Shown here: in pieces, positions 1 to 8,534 of the stretch
Position numbering within the stretch: position 1 is the stretch's first letter
How the letters are laid out: the number at the start of each line of letters is the position of its first letter
From: Hyphomonas sp.
GTDB taxonomy: Bacteria; Pseudomonadota; Alphaproteobacteria; Caulobacterales; Hyphomonadaceae
Direction of reading: 5' to 3'
NCBI GenBank assembly: GCA_020638455.1
Contig: JACKIK010000001.1
Coordinates: 1,168,229-1,232,228 of the forward strand
DNA length: 64,000 bases
The notes under the pieces: model-generated
The model's input: the letters and a program-made list of their open reading frames with translations, nothing else
Told to the model about the DNA's origin: nothing
Database searches by the model: none
Position numbers and translations under genes: made by a program

Positions 1-16
1 CCCGCGCTGAGGTAGC

Positions 17-1444
17 CTAGGGGATGCGCTGGAGCAAGCCGACGAGGCGGCGCATGTTCTTGCCGAACACGACCGGGGTGAAGTGTGCGGAGGCCGCCCG
101 CTTCACGACTTCCGCCCGCGTCGGATAGGGCGAAATGAAGTTTGTGAGGGCGGTGAGCTTCAGGCCGTTGGACATGGCAAGGCCGACGATCTGCAGGATG
201 TCGCCCGCCCCCTCGCCGACGATTGAGGCGCCTACCAGCTTGCCCTTGTGCAGGACCAGCTTGCACTCGCCGGCCGTTTTGCCTTCGGCGATGGCACGGT
301 CGTTTTCGTGGAAAGGGAAGCTGCTGGCGGTGACGCCGTCGCCGAATTTCTCGCGGGCTTCGGCCTCGGTGAGGGCGAGCTGGGCCACTTCGGGGCTGGT
401 ATAGGTAACGGCCGGGATCGGCAGGCTGGAGGCTTTGGTGCCCTGTTTGAACAGGGCCCGGCGGGTAAACACGGAGGCATGCCAGCCGGCGACATGGGTG
501 AATTGTTCGCGGCCCGCCGCATCGCCCAGCGCCCAGACACGGGGATTGGAGCGGGAGCGCAGCGTGTCACCGACCACAATGCCCTTGTGATCGGCCTCGA
601 CCCCGCCCTTGTCGAGGTCCAGCCCGTCGAGGACGGCGCGGCGGCCGACGGCAACCAGAAGGTGGCTGCCTTCGATGACCGGGGCGCCGGCGCCGTTTTC
701 CGTCTGCACGCGGATGCGGCCGCCTTCCTGTGTCACGCGGACGGCCTTGTGCTGTTCGAGAAGGGTGATGCCTTCCTCGCGCAGGGACTCGATGGCGATG
801 GCGGCGTGGGCCGCATCGGCCCGGGCGAGGGCGCGGCCCATCTCGATCACGGTGACCTCGGCGCCGAGGCGGCGGAAGGCCTGCGCCATTTCAAGGCCGA
901 TGGGTCCGCCGCCAAGGATGACGAGGTGGCTGGGGAAGTCCGGCAGGGTGAAGATCGTCTCATTGGTGAGGTAGGGCACCTCCTTCAGGCCCTCGATGGG
1001 CGGGACGAAGGCGCGGGAGCCCGTGGCGATGACAATACGCCGGGCATGTGTGCGTGTGCTGTCGGAAACGATTGTCTTCGCATCGGCGAAGCGGGCGGCC
1101 TCGCGGATGACCGTGACGCCGAGGCCTTCGAAGCGCTCCTGGCTGTCGACCGGGGCAATCGCGGCGATGGCGCCAGCGACATGCGCTTTCACGGCGGTCC
1201 AGTCGGCCGTGGCGGCGCTGGCCGAAATGCCGTATTTTCCGGCTTCGCGGACATGGGCAGCGGCCCTGGCGCAGCTGAGCAGGGCTTTCGAGGGGACGCA
1301 GCCATAATTGAGGCAATCGCCGCCCATTTCGTGCTTTTCGTAGAGGACCACGCTGAGCCCGAGCATTGCGGCGCCTGCGGCGGCCGAAAGGCCGCCCGAC
1401 CCGGCACCGATCACGCAGAGGTCGGCCTTGTAGGTGTCGGTCAT
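17..1444 (-). CDS. FAD-dependent class I pyridine nucleotide-disulfide oxidoreductase
   Basis: A 475-aa flavoprotein of the lipoamide dehydrogenase/mercuric reductase family, which moves electrons between NAD(P)H and a disulfide or metal substrate. The FAD Rossmann motif GAGSGG lies at residues 13-18 and the redox-active pair is C44/C49 in GGDCLNYGCVPSK. A second nucleotide motif, GGGPIGLEMA, lies mid-protein. The C-terminal dimer motif is SPYPTRAE instead of the HxHPTxxE of lipoamide dehydrogenases, which argues for a MerA-like oxidoreductase and against a dehydrogenase-complex E3; there is no N-terminal heavy-metal domain. Its ATG overlaps the stop of the TVP38-type gene by four bases (ATGA), so the two are probably translationally coupled. 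The physiological substrate is not known. Confidence 0.9.
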   Translation of the reverse strand: MTDTYKADLCVIGAGSGGLSAAAGAAMLGLSVVLYEKHEMGGDCLNYGCVPSKALLSCARAAAHVREAGKYGISASAATADWTAVKAHVAGAIAAIAPVDSQERFEGLGVTVIREAARFADAKTIVSDSTRTHARRIVIATGSRAFVPPIEGLKEVPYLTNETIFTLPDFPSHLVILGGGPIGLEMAQAFRRLGAEVTVIEMGRALARADAAHAAIAIESLREEGITLLEQHKAVRVTQEGGRIRVQTENGAGAPVIEGSHLLVAVGRRAVLDGLDLDKGGVEADHKGIVVGDTLRSRSNPRVWALGDAAGREQFTHVAGWHASVFTRRALFKQGTKASSLPIPAVTYTSPEVAQLALTEAEAREKFGDGVTASSFPFHENDRAIAEGKTAGECKLVLHKGKLVGASIVGEGAGDILQIVGLAMSNGLKLTALTNFISPYPTRAEVVKRAASAHFTPVVFGKNMRRLVGLLQRIP

Positions 1445-2187
1445 GCAGAAGGGCTTTCGATCTGCGGGGCCTTGCGGCCGAAGGTTTTCTTCCAGACGAC
1501 CGGCATGAGGGACACGACGGCCAGCGCGGCGAAGGCCGGCACGAGGTTGCCGGCAACGCTGGCAATGTCAGGATTTTCGCCGGCCGCAAAGGTCGCGCCG
1601 AGACCGGCGCCGATCCAGGTATAGGCAATCACGCCGGGGATGATGCCGATGGCGGTGGTCAGGGCATAGTCGGGATATTTCGCGCCGAGCAGGGCGGGCG
1701 CGATATTGGCGACGGGGAAGGGGACCAGCGGCAGGAAGCGCAGCGCGAACATGTAGGAACGCGGGTTCTCGTGGAAGCCGGCTTCCATCTTGCGCAGGAA
1801 CGGCCCGGCACGCTCGCGCAGGATGCCGCCGAAGGCGGAGCGGGCAGCGAAGAACAGGAAGCTGGCGCCCAGCGTTGCCCCGACCGTCGTCGCCGCCGAG
1901 CCGCCGGCGAGGCCGAACAGGAAACCCCCTGCAATGGTGATCCAGAGCGCGCCCGGCACCATGAACAGGGTCGCGAGGGCATAGACGAGAATGTACGCGG
2001 CCACGGCGAGGAGAAGGTTGTTCTCGACGAGGCTGCGCAGCGTCTCGTGCTGCTCCCGCAGCGTTTCCAGCGAGAAGTAGTCGAACAGGCCGAACTTCCA
2101 GCCGGTCGCGAGGCCGGCGGCGATGACGTAGACCGGCCAGAGGCGGCGCCAGAGCGGGCGGGCGGGTTTCACAGGCGTGTCGCTCAT
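1441..2187 (-). CDS. TVP38/TMEM64 (DedA/SNARE-associated) family membrane protein
   Basis: A 248-aa polytopic inner-membrane protein with the VTT-domain pattern: a central GALWITIAGGFLFGL segment, a glycine-rich stretch and the LRFLPLVPFPVANIAPALLG motif typical of TVP38/YdjX proteins. I chose the ATG at 2187 and rejected the longer open frame, because it forms an ATGA overlap with the upstream DUF547 stop and the added N-terminus is arginine-rich nonsense from the DUF547 shadow frame. Family members are linked to lipid scrambling or small-molecule transport, but no function is established for this branch. Coupling on both sides places it in a three-gene operon with a secreted DUF547 protein and a disulfide reductase. 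Confidence 0.88.
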   Translation of the reverse strand: MSDTPVKPARPLWRRLWPVYVIAAGLATGWKFGLFDYFSLETLREQHETLRSLVENNLLLAVAAYILVYALATLFMVPGALWITIAGGFLFGLAGGSAATTVGATLGASFLFFAARSAFGGILRERAGPFLRKMEAGFHENPRSYMFALRFLPLVPFPVANIAPALLGAKYPDYALTTAIGIIPGVIAYTWIGAGLGATFAAGENPDIASVAGNLVPAFAALAVVSLMPVVWKKTFGRKAPQIESPSA

Positions 2188-3002
2188 TCTGCCGGGGCCT
2201 TCTGAACGTCGTTGAGGGACCAGTCGTAGCTGTAATTGCGGATCTGCGGATTGGCACGGATCTGCGCGGCGAGGGCAGGCGAGGCGTATGTAAGCAAATG
2301 ATCTATAACAGCCTGTTTCGAGTCGCCGAAATCGGCTTCGAACCAGTCGTAGATGCTGGAGACGGTCAGGCCGCGATCTGTAACAGTCACGCCACGAGGG
2401 CTGTTGACATAGGCGCGTGCGGCGGCGTCGAGGCGGGCATCGAGCGTGGCGGCTTCCCAGGCCTCGGCCTGCAGGTTGGGGCAGGAATAGGAGGCGCAGT
2501 TGATCGAATAGTGCACGCGCGGGTCGTGGAAGCGGACGCGGAGGATCCTGTGCTCGATATCGTCGAGGGAGACGGTTTCGCCGCCGGCATTGACCTTTAT
2601 GCGTTTCCACGGGCCGGAGAAGGAGCCGGCGCGGATAGAGCGCGTCGGGTACTTCTCAAGGATGTAGCGGACGGTCACCGCATTGTAGAGATTGGCCCAG
2701 TCTGCGAAGACTTCCGGGCTGTCGCCGGAAAGGTCCTTGTTTTCAAAGCCCTTGATGTAGGCATCCAGGGCAGCACGGTCGGCGGAATTCGCCTTCAGGC
2801 TGGCATAGTCGACGCGGGCGATGCCCGCTGCGTCGAGCGATACATAGGTCTGAAGCAGGCGCGTCCAGGCGGCGTGCTGCGGTTTCGACATGGCGGCCTC
2901 CCCGGTCTCCACCGCGGCAGACTGGGCCGAGGCCGGGAGGATGGCAACGGGGAGTGCGGCGAGGCCAAGGGCGGCGGCAAGGGGGCGCAGGCGGTGATTC
3001 AT
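2184..3002 (-). CDS. DUF547 domain-containing exported protein
   Basis: A 272-aa protein with a cleavable signal peptide (residues 1-26, ending PASAQ) followed by one DUF547 domain. Typical DUF547 features are the FADWANLYNAVTVRYILEKYP segment and, further on, HYSINCASYSCPNL, whose cysteine and histidine recall the papain-like fold proposed for the family. It is the first gene of the leftward operon, stops within the next gene's start codon, and is divergent from rpmH. The function of DUF547 proteins in bacteria is unknown. Pairing with a TVP38-type protein and a disulfide reductase suggests an envelope or redox-related job, which is inference only. Confidence 0.88.
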   Translation of the reverse strand: MNHRLRPLAAALGLAALPVAILPASAQSAAVETGEAAMSKPQHAAWTRLLQTYVSLDAAGIARVDYASLKANSADRAALDAYIKGFENKDLSGDSPEVFADWANLYNAVTVRYILEKYPTRSIRAGSFSGPWKRIKVNAGGETVSLDDIEHRILRVRFHDPRVHYSINCASYSCPNLQAEAWEAATLDARLDAAARAYVNSPRGVTVTDRGLTVSSIYDWFEADFGDSKQAVIDHLLTYASPALAAQIRANPQIRNYSYDWSLNDVQKAPAE

Positions 3003-3143
3003 GTGTCAGTATCGGTGATCGTGGGTGTGTGTTGCGTCGCTCCAGATAGCCCCAACGTGACCCGAAGGCTTCTCACGCCTCATGCCGGGCCCATCAAACC
3101 GGTGTGAACGCCGCGCGAGCCGCAGAATCGCTGCCCCGGCCGC

Positions 3144-3172
3144 TTGACCCCAAAGGGCCGTTCCTGTATCGG
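3144..3172 (+). promoter_or_regulatory. candidate rpmH promoter
   Basis: TTGACC at 3144-3149 and TATCGG at 3167-3172 are separated by 17 bases and lie about 40 bases before the rpmH ATG. This resembles a housekeeping sigma promoter of alphaproteobacteria (strong -35, weak -10). It is a pattern match only. Confidence 0.45.
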
Positions 3173-3209
3173 CGCCCTTTCCGAGAATTCCAGCTTTCAG
3201 AGCAGACCG

Positions 3210-3344
3210 ATGAAACGCACTTTCCAGCCGAGCAACCTCCGCCGCAAGCGCACGCACGGCTTCCGTGAGCGCATGTCCACCAAGAACGGCCGCAAGGTGC
3301 TGGCTCGCCGCCGCGCAAAGGGCCGCAAGACGCTGACCGCCTGA
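3210..3344 (+). CDS. rpmH: 50S ribosomal protein L34
   Basis: A 44-aa basic protein with the invariant L34 sequence: MKRTFQPSNLRRKRTHGF at the start and the RMSTKNGRKVLARRRAKGRK core. It sits in the large-subunit core. The ATG at 3210 gives exactly the family length; the in-frame upstream ATG at 3144 would add a meaningless extension. The neighbour 31 bases downstream is rnpA, the classic arrangement, so the two are almost certainly cotranscribed. Confidence 0.97.
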   Translation: MKRTFQPSNLRRKRTHGFRERMSTKNGRKVLARRRAKGRKTLTA

Positions 3345-3375
3345 GCGGAGGCGCCAGTCCGCCTCTCCGGGGGAG

Positions 3376-3750
3376 ATGGCCGTGACGGCTCACGAACATG
3401 ACGACAAGATTGAGGTCGCCCGCCTGCGCGTGCGGCCTCAATTCATTTATGTCCGGGGCGGGCGCACCGAGAAGCGGAAATCGCTGCTGGTACAGGCCCG
3501 CGCACGCCGGGGCGAGGCAGCGGGCAGCCATGCCGGCGCCGGCTTTACCGCGACCAAGAAGATCGGCGGCGCCGTGGTGCGCAACCGGGCCAAGCGGCGC
3601 CTGCGCGAAGCCGCGCGCCTGTTGTTGCCGCGTCTGGCCCGGCCGGGCTGGGACTATGTGTTCATTGCGCGTCAGGATACCGCTGATATTGGCTGGGCGC
3701 GCTTGCTTGACGATATGGAAAGCGCGCTGATAAGCCTCGCCGCTGACTGA
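3376..3750 (+). CDS. rnpA: ribonuclease P protein component
   Basis: The protein subunit of RNase P, which binds the RNA subunit and pre-tRNA 5' leaders. The diagnostic RNR motif is present at about residues 61-78 (KKIGGAVVRNRAKRRLRE). At up to 124 aa it matches the family. The ATG at 3376 directly abuts a GGGGGAG sequence, leaving no usable spacing, so translation may start at the GTG at 3382, two codons in. It lies between rpmH and yidC as in most bacteria. Confidence 0.95.
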   Translation: MAVTAHEHDDKIEVARLRVRPQFIYVRGGRTEKRKSLLVQARARRGEAAGSHAGAGFTATKKIGGAVVRNRAKRRLREAARLLLPRLARPGWDYVFIARQDTADIGWARLLDDMESALISLAAD

Positions 3751-3802
3751 ACCCCGCCGCCCGACAGGGCGCTTCTCGCCGTTTCGCTCCGGGACCTCCG
3801 AC

Positions 3803-5623
3803 ATGGAAAAAGAAGACCAGCGCAATTTCCTGCTCGCGATGGTGCTGATGGTCGGCCTTGTGCTGGGCTACCAGAAATTCGTGGCCGACCCGGCGGCGAA
3901 GAAATACGAAGCCCAGCAGGCCGCCATCGAGGCAGCGACGCAGGCGGCCAGCACCGACACCACGGCCGAGCCGGAAGCGGCACTGAAATCCGTGGACGAG
4001 GCGATTGCCGGCGACCCGCGCGTTGCCTTCGAAGGCGCCTCGGTCGACGGTTCCATCCGGCTGGCCGGCGCGCGGATCGACGATCTCAGCCTGCGGAAGC
4101 ACTTCCTGACGGTCGAGGACAAGCAGGAAGTCCGCCTGTTCCGGCCGGCGAACGCCGAATTCGGCTACTTTGCCACCTTCTACTGGGCCGATGGCCAGAC
4201 CCTGGTCGCCGGGCGCAATTCGCCCTGGACGCTGGTTTCGGGAGACAAGCTGACGCCGACGACGCCGGTGACGCTGCGCCTCGAAACCGATGGCCTGACC
4301 ATCGATCGCACGGTCTCGCTCGACGACGAGTACATGTTCACCTTCACCGACACGGTGACGAACACGTCCGACGCGCCGCGCAGCGTGCGTGCCATCGGCT
4401 CGATCGAGCGATATGGCGAGTACCAGAAATTCCTCGAAGCGACCGATCCCGGCTCGTCCCGGGCGGGCGCCGCGCATATGGGCCTGATGGGCGAGACCGA
4501 CGGGAACCTGCGCCTCAAGAAATTCAAGCCGCTGATCCAGCTGAAGAAGATCAAGGGCGAGGCCGCCGACGGCACGTTCCCGACCGACAAGGGCGGCTGG
4601 TGGGGCCTGTCCGACAAGTACTGGCTGGGCGCGCTGATTCCGCAGCAGGACGTGCATTTCGCCGGCCTGGTCGACAAGCGGAAGATCGCGGCGGGCGGCG
4701 ACCTCGAACTGCGCACCGAGTCGGCGGCGCTCGACCTTGCCCCCGGCGCCAGCGCGACGATGACCAACCGGATCTTTGGCGGGGCCAAGCGCTACCAGGT
4801 GCTGCGCGACTACCAGACATCGCTCGGCATTCCGAACTTCGTCGATGCCATCGACTGGGGCTTCTTCTTCTTCCTGACCAAGCCGTTCTTCATCGTGCTG
4901 GAATGGCTGTCCGGCGTGGTCGGCTCGTTCGGCTGGGCGATCCTCGCCTTCACCTTGATGGTCAAGCTGCCGCTCGTGCCGCTTTACAACCAGAGCTACA
5001 AGTCGATGGCGAAGATGAAGAAGCTGCAGGAGCCGACCGCGGAGATCCGCGAGCGCTTCAAGGCCGACCCGCAGCGCCAGCAGCAGGAGATCATGAAGCT
5101 CTACAAGGAAGAGGGCGCCAACCCGCTGGGCGGCTGCCTGCCGATCCTTGTGACCATCCCGATCTTCTTTGCGCTGTACAAGACGCTCTATGTCACGATC
5201 GAGATGCGCCACACGCCCTTCCTGTTCCTGAAGGACCTGTCGGCGCCGGATCCGACGGCGATCGGCAATCTGTTCGGCCTGATCCCGTGGTGGTCGGCAA
5301 CCGACCTGAAGACGGTGCCGTTCGTCGGCATGATCATCGGTATCGGCATCCTGCCGCTGCTCTACGGTGCGACCATGGCCGCCCTGCAGACGCTGTCGCC
5401 GCCGCCGCCGGACCCGATGCAGCGCCGCATGATCCAGTTCATGCCGCTGATCTTCATGTTCGTGTTCGGAGGGTTCCCGGCGGGCCTCGTCATGTATTAT
5501 GTCTGGTCGAACTCGCTTTCCTTCATCCAGCAATACTTCATCATGCGCCGCAACGGCGTTGAGACAGAGATCGGCAAGTTCATCAAGAACCTGGTGACGC
5601 GCGGCGCCAAGGCCGCCGACTGA
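3803..5623 (+). CDS. yidC: membrane protein insertase YidC
   Basis: A 606-aa Oxa1/YidC-family insertase that places membrane proteins in the inner membrane alone or with SecYEG. The N-terminal anchor (about residues 9-26) is followed by a long periplasmic P1 domain as in Gram-negative YidC, and the five-helix insertase core starts near residue 350. The core shows FGWAILAFTLMVKLPLVPL, the coiled cytoplasmic hairpin with KMKKLQEPTAEIRERFKADPQ, and NPLGGCLPILVTIPIFFALY. It ends shortly after the last helix without a long basic tail. It follows rnpA by 52 bases and precedes yihA by four, in the usual order. Confidence 0.97.
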   Translation: MEKEDQRNFLLAMVLMVGLVLGYQKFVADPAAKKYEAQQAAIEAATQAASTDTTAEPEAALKSVDEAIAGDPRVAFEGASVDGSIRLAGARIDDLSLRKHFLTVEDKQEVRLFRPANAEFGYFATFYWADGQTLVAGRNSPWTLVSGDKLTPTTPVTLRLETDGLTIDRTVSLDDEYMFTFTDTVTNTSDAPRSVRAIGSIERYGEYQKFLEATDPGSSRAGAAHMGLMGETDGNLRLKKFKPLIQLKKIKGEAADGTFPTDKGGWWGLSDKYWLGALIPQQDVHFAGLVDKRKIAAGGDLELRTESAALDLAPGASATMTNRIFGGAKRYQVLRDYQTSLGIPNFVDAIDWGFFFFLTKPFFIVLEWLSGVVGSFGWAILAFTLMVKLPLVPLYNQSYKSMAKMKKLQEPTAEIRERFKADPQRQQQEIMKLYKEEGANPLGGCLPILVTIPIFFALYKTLYVTIEMRHTPFLFLKDLSAPDPTAIGNLFGLIPWWSATDLKTVPFVGMIIGIGILPLLYGATMAALQTLSPPPPDPMQRRMIQFMPLIFMFVFGGFPAGLVMYYVWSNSLSFIQQYFIMRRNGVETEIGKFIKNLVTRGAKAAD

Positions 5624-5627
5624 TCCG

Positions 5628-6269
5628 ATGACGGACGAGGCCGCCCCGAACGAGGACGCCCTTGAGGCGGGCCGCCTGCTGTTTGCGGGCAGCGCGGAGT
5701 TCGTGAAGGGCGTGGTTGACCTGAAGCAGCTGCCGCCGGCCGACCGGACGGAAGTCTGCTTTGCGGGCCGGTCGAATGTCGGCAAGTCGAGCCTGATCAA
5801 CGCGCTGACCAACCGGGCCAAGCTGGCGCGCTCTTCGGCAGAGCCGGGGCGGACGCGCGAACTCAATTATTTCGATATCGGCGAAGGCCGGCTGTACCTC
5901 GTGGACCTGCCGGGCTTCGGCTATGCCAAGGTGTCGAAATCCCAGACCGAGGCATGGACGCGCCTGACCAAGGCTTACCTTCGCGGGCGGCCGTCGCTGC
6001 GCCGCGTCTTCCTGCTGGTCGATGCGCGCCGTGGCCTGATGGACACGGACGATGACGTCATGGACATGATGGACAAGTCCGCCGTCACCTACCAGATCGT
6101 GCTGACCAAGGTCGACAAGCTGGCCAAGGGCGAGGTCGAGGCGCTGGCGGAGAAAATCGCGACAAAGCTGAAGAAACGCGGCGCGGCGCATCCGGTCGTG
6201 CGGATGACGTCTGCCGAAAAGGGCTGGGGCATTCCGGAACTGCGCGCGGAAATCGCGGGGCTGATCTAG
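5628..6269 (+). CDS. yihA: ribosome biogenesis GTP-binding protein YihA/YsxC (EngB)
   Basis: A 213-aa TRAFAC-class GTPase needed for late 50S assembly. All nucleotide motifs are visible: G1 GRSNVGKSSLINAL, the G2 threonine in EPGRTRELNYF, G3 DLPGFGYA and G4 TKVDK. The start lies four bases after the yidC stop, implying cotranscription. Its stop overlaps the stop of the convergent acylase gene by four bases, so there is no room for an independent terminator between them. Confidence 0.96.
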   Translation: MTDEAAPNEDALEAGRLLFAGSAEFVKGVVDLKQLPPADRTEVCFAGRSNVGKSSLINALTNRAKLARSSAEPGRTRELNYFDIGEGRLYLVDLPGFGYAKVSKSQTEAWTRLTKAYLRGRPSLRRVFLLVDARRGLMDTDDDVMDMMDKSAVTYQIVLTKVDKLAKGEVEALAEKIATKLKKRGAAHPVVRMTSAEKGWGIPELRAEIAGLI

Positions 6270-8422
6270 TCCCTGCCCGGACGGTATCGTCGTTCGGCGC
6301 TCTGCTCGATTCCGTCCCAGTCGAGATGCGCCTTGCGCCATTTCTCCGCAGCGAACAGGGGCGCCTGGTCGGCATAGTGCGGCGATGCGGCGTCGCGGAC
6401 GGCTGAGCCGTAATTGTTGATGACCTCGGCCCTCTGGCTGCCGTCCGGCGCCCATTCGACGAGGGCGATCCAGGTGTCGCCGGCATTCATGTGCAGCTCG
6501 CCATCGTCGCGGATCTTTGCCGGATAGACAGCGCGCAGCGTGTCGGGGCCGCCGCTGATGGGCCAGGTCATGTCGCCATGAGCGAGCTTGTTGACCTCAC
6601 CCCATTCCGGGTCGATGCGGCCATGGTGCAGCGTCAGCCAGCTGACGGCATCGCGGAAGGCCTGTTCCGGGGACGGGGGCGGCTCGTGCGTGAAGCGGGC
6701 GGTGATCTGGCGCAGCGTGGTGAGGCCGCCGAGCGCGGCATGGCGGGAATGTTCGTCCATGTCGAAATTCCATTCGGCGAGGAATTTTGCGGCCTCGGCC
6801 ATGTCCGGCTCGTCGCTCCAGTCATGTGCGAGGACGTCGGCAACGACCTCGCGGGCTTCGGAGCCTTCGGCATAGGCGGTGTCGAACTTGATGGAGAGCA
6901 GGCGGTCCCTGTCCATCGGTCCGGTGCCGTCCGTCAGTTCCATGACGCGGAGGGACCGGTTGGTCTGGTTGGTCTGCAGGCCCATGCTCTGCGGGAAGTC
7001 TTCGGGCTTCAGATTGTCTGGCCCGTCGGTGGCGCTGAAGGGTGCATTGTTGTTGTTGAAGACGAAGCCCGAGACGGGATTGATCAGTTTCGGAACTTCG
7101 GCCCACGGACGGTAGCCCTGCCAGATCAGGTCGGAGCGGTCGCCGGGCATGTCGCCTGACCAGTCCCAGGCATCGTTGCGGGCCGGGTATTGGGCATTGT
7201 GGATGAAGCCGACATCGCCGGCCCTGTCGGCAAAGATGTAGTTGATCGAGGGCAGGGCGTTGATCGACATGGCGCTGAGGAAGTCATCGAGGCCGGTTGC
7301 CTTGTTGAGCCGGTAGTACTGTTCCAGCTGGCGGATTTCGCCCATGCCGGCATAGCGGATAGCGTAGGTGCCGGTCGGACCTTCAATCACCGGTCCGTGT
7401 TCGGACCGCAGGACCGGTCGTTTCACCTTCAGCGCAAACGGGCCCCAGAGTTTGACATGCAGCGTCGCGGTCTTCTTCTCGAAGTCACGCCACTGGCCGT
7501 CGAGGCGGTACTGGTTCCCATTGTCCGGATTGACGGTGAGGACATAGGTGTCCGACAGGTCCTGCGCGCTGACCGTGTTGGCCCAGCCGATGTCGTGGTT
7601 GAAGCCGTGCAGGATGACCGGCGTGCCGGGGAATATGCCGCCGGTGATGTCGAGGCCTTCAGCGGAGGCGATATGCGCTTCGTACCAAGCGACCGGGCCG
7701 GTGGTCGGCTGGTGCGAATTGATGATCAGGCGTGTGACGCGGTCGCCGCTGCGCGCGGGCGAGACGGCAAAGCCGTTGGAGCCGCGTTCGGACAGGGTGC
7801 GCGGCGCCATCAGGAAGGCCTTCTTCTCGCCCTGCGGGTCGAGCGCGATGGCCTGCGTACGGTCGCCGCCGAACAGGTCTTTCAGCGTGTCGTCGAGGCC
7901 GTAGAACAGCGGTGTCTTGAAGATGAAGCCGGCGACGATGTCTTCGGCCCGGAAGGGGGCAAGGCCGGTCCAGGCCTGGTCCGGATGCTGCGAGGCATAG
8001 AGATTGAGGCCGGCGGCATAGGCTTCCGCCATGGCCTTCACATCTTCCGGCACGTCTGTCTCGTAGCGGGCGGCGACCGTGTCCCAGACGCCGAGCAGGG
8101 CGACCATGTAGTCCACCGGGGCGGCGTCCTTGCCGCGGTAGCGGGCGAGGCTGCCGCGGGTGGCGGCCACGACTTCCTGGATGGTCTCGAAATCGTCCTC
8201 GGCATGGGCATAGGCGAGGCCGAAGGCGGCGTCGCGGTCGCGGGCGCCGCGGATGTGCGGCACGCCGAACTCGTCGCGGATGATTTCGGCGTCGTAGCTG
8301 GCCGCGCCGGCTGCCAGAACGCCGGCGGAGGGATTGGACGGCAGCGGGTCCCAGAGGAATGCGGCCGCGGCTAGGATGACCAGGGTGAGGAGGCCCGCGA
8401 GCCCCCATAGAATGCGCTTCAT
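6266..8422 (-). CDS. penicillin acylase family protein (Ntn hydrolase)
   Basis: A 718-aa membrane-anchored or exported amidohydrolase of the penicillin G acylase/acyl-homoserine-lactone acylase family. These are made as one precursor and cleave themselves so that an internal serine becomes the N-terminal nucleophile. The hydrophobic N-terminus (about residues 4-24) is an anchor or uncleaved signal. The alpha-chain start has IIRDEFGVPHIRG, and the nucleophile is S215 in RGSNGFAVSPARS. The beta-chain motif HGFNHDIGWANT supplies oxyanion-hole context. Likely substrates are amide-linked acyl groups such as N-acyl-homoserine lactones or beta-lactams; the sequence cannot choose between them. It is transcribed towards yihA and divergently from argB. 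Confidence 0.9.
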   Translation of the reverse strand: MKRILWGLAGLLTLVILAAAAFLWDPLPSNPSAGVLAAGAASYDAEIIRDEFGVPHIRGARDRDAAFGLAYAHAEDDFETIQEVVAATRGSLARYRGKDAAPVDYMVALLGVWDTVAARYETDVPEDVKAMAEAYAAGLNLYASQHPDQAWTGLAPFRAEDIVAGFIFKTPLFYGLDDTLKDLFGGDRTQAIALDPQGEKKAFLMAPRTLSERGSNGFAVSPARSGDRVTRLIINSHQPTTGPVAWYEAHIASAEGLDITGGIFPGTPVILHGFNHDIGWANTVSAQDLSDTYVLTVNPDNGNQYRLDGQWRDFEKKTATLHVKLWGPFALKVKRPVLRSEHGPVIEGPTGTYAIRYAGMGEIRQLEQYYRLNKATGLDDFLSAMSINALPSINYIFADRAGDVGFIHNAQYPARNDAWDWSGDMPGDRSDLIWQGYRPWAEVPKLINPVSGFVFNNNNAPFSATDGPDNLKPEDFPQSMGLQTNQTNRSLRVMELTDGTGPMDRDRLLSIKFDTAYAEGSEAREVVADVLAHDWSDEPDMAEAAKFLAEWNFDMDEHSRHAALGGLTTLRQITARFTHEPPPSPEQAFRDAVSWLTLHHGRIDPEWGEVNKLAHGDMTWPISGGPDTLRAVYPAKIRDDGELHMNAGDTWIALVEWAPDGSQRAEVINNYGSAVRDAASPHYADQAPLFAAEKWRKAHLDWDGIEQSAERRYRPGRD

Positions 8423-8534
8423 GGGGTCGTGCTCCCGCTTCCTCCGCCGGGCGCAAGCATAGGTGCCTTTTCCGGGCGGTCAAAGCGCCCTATGAGGCAT
8501 TCCGCAACAGGCATCCGCCGGAGGGATCAGAGGC

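Noticed and set aside
248..1624. 458-codon open frame on the + strand
   Set aside because: It lies antisense to the disulfide reductase, has no ribosome site and no recognisable motif; such long antisense frames are expected in GC-rich DNA.
3662..5866. 734-codon open frame on the - strand across yidC
   Set aside because: Low-complexity Arg/His/Gln-rich shadow of rnpA, yidC and yihA, which are certain genes.
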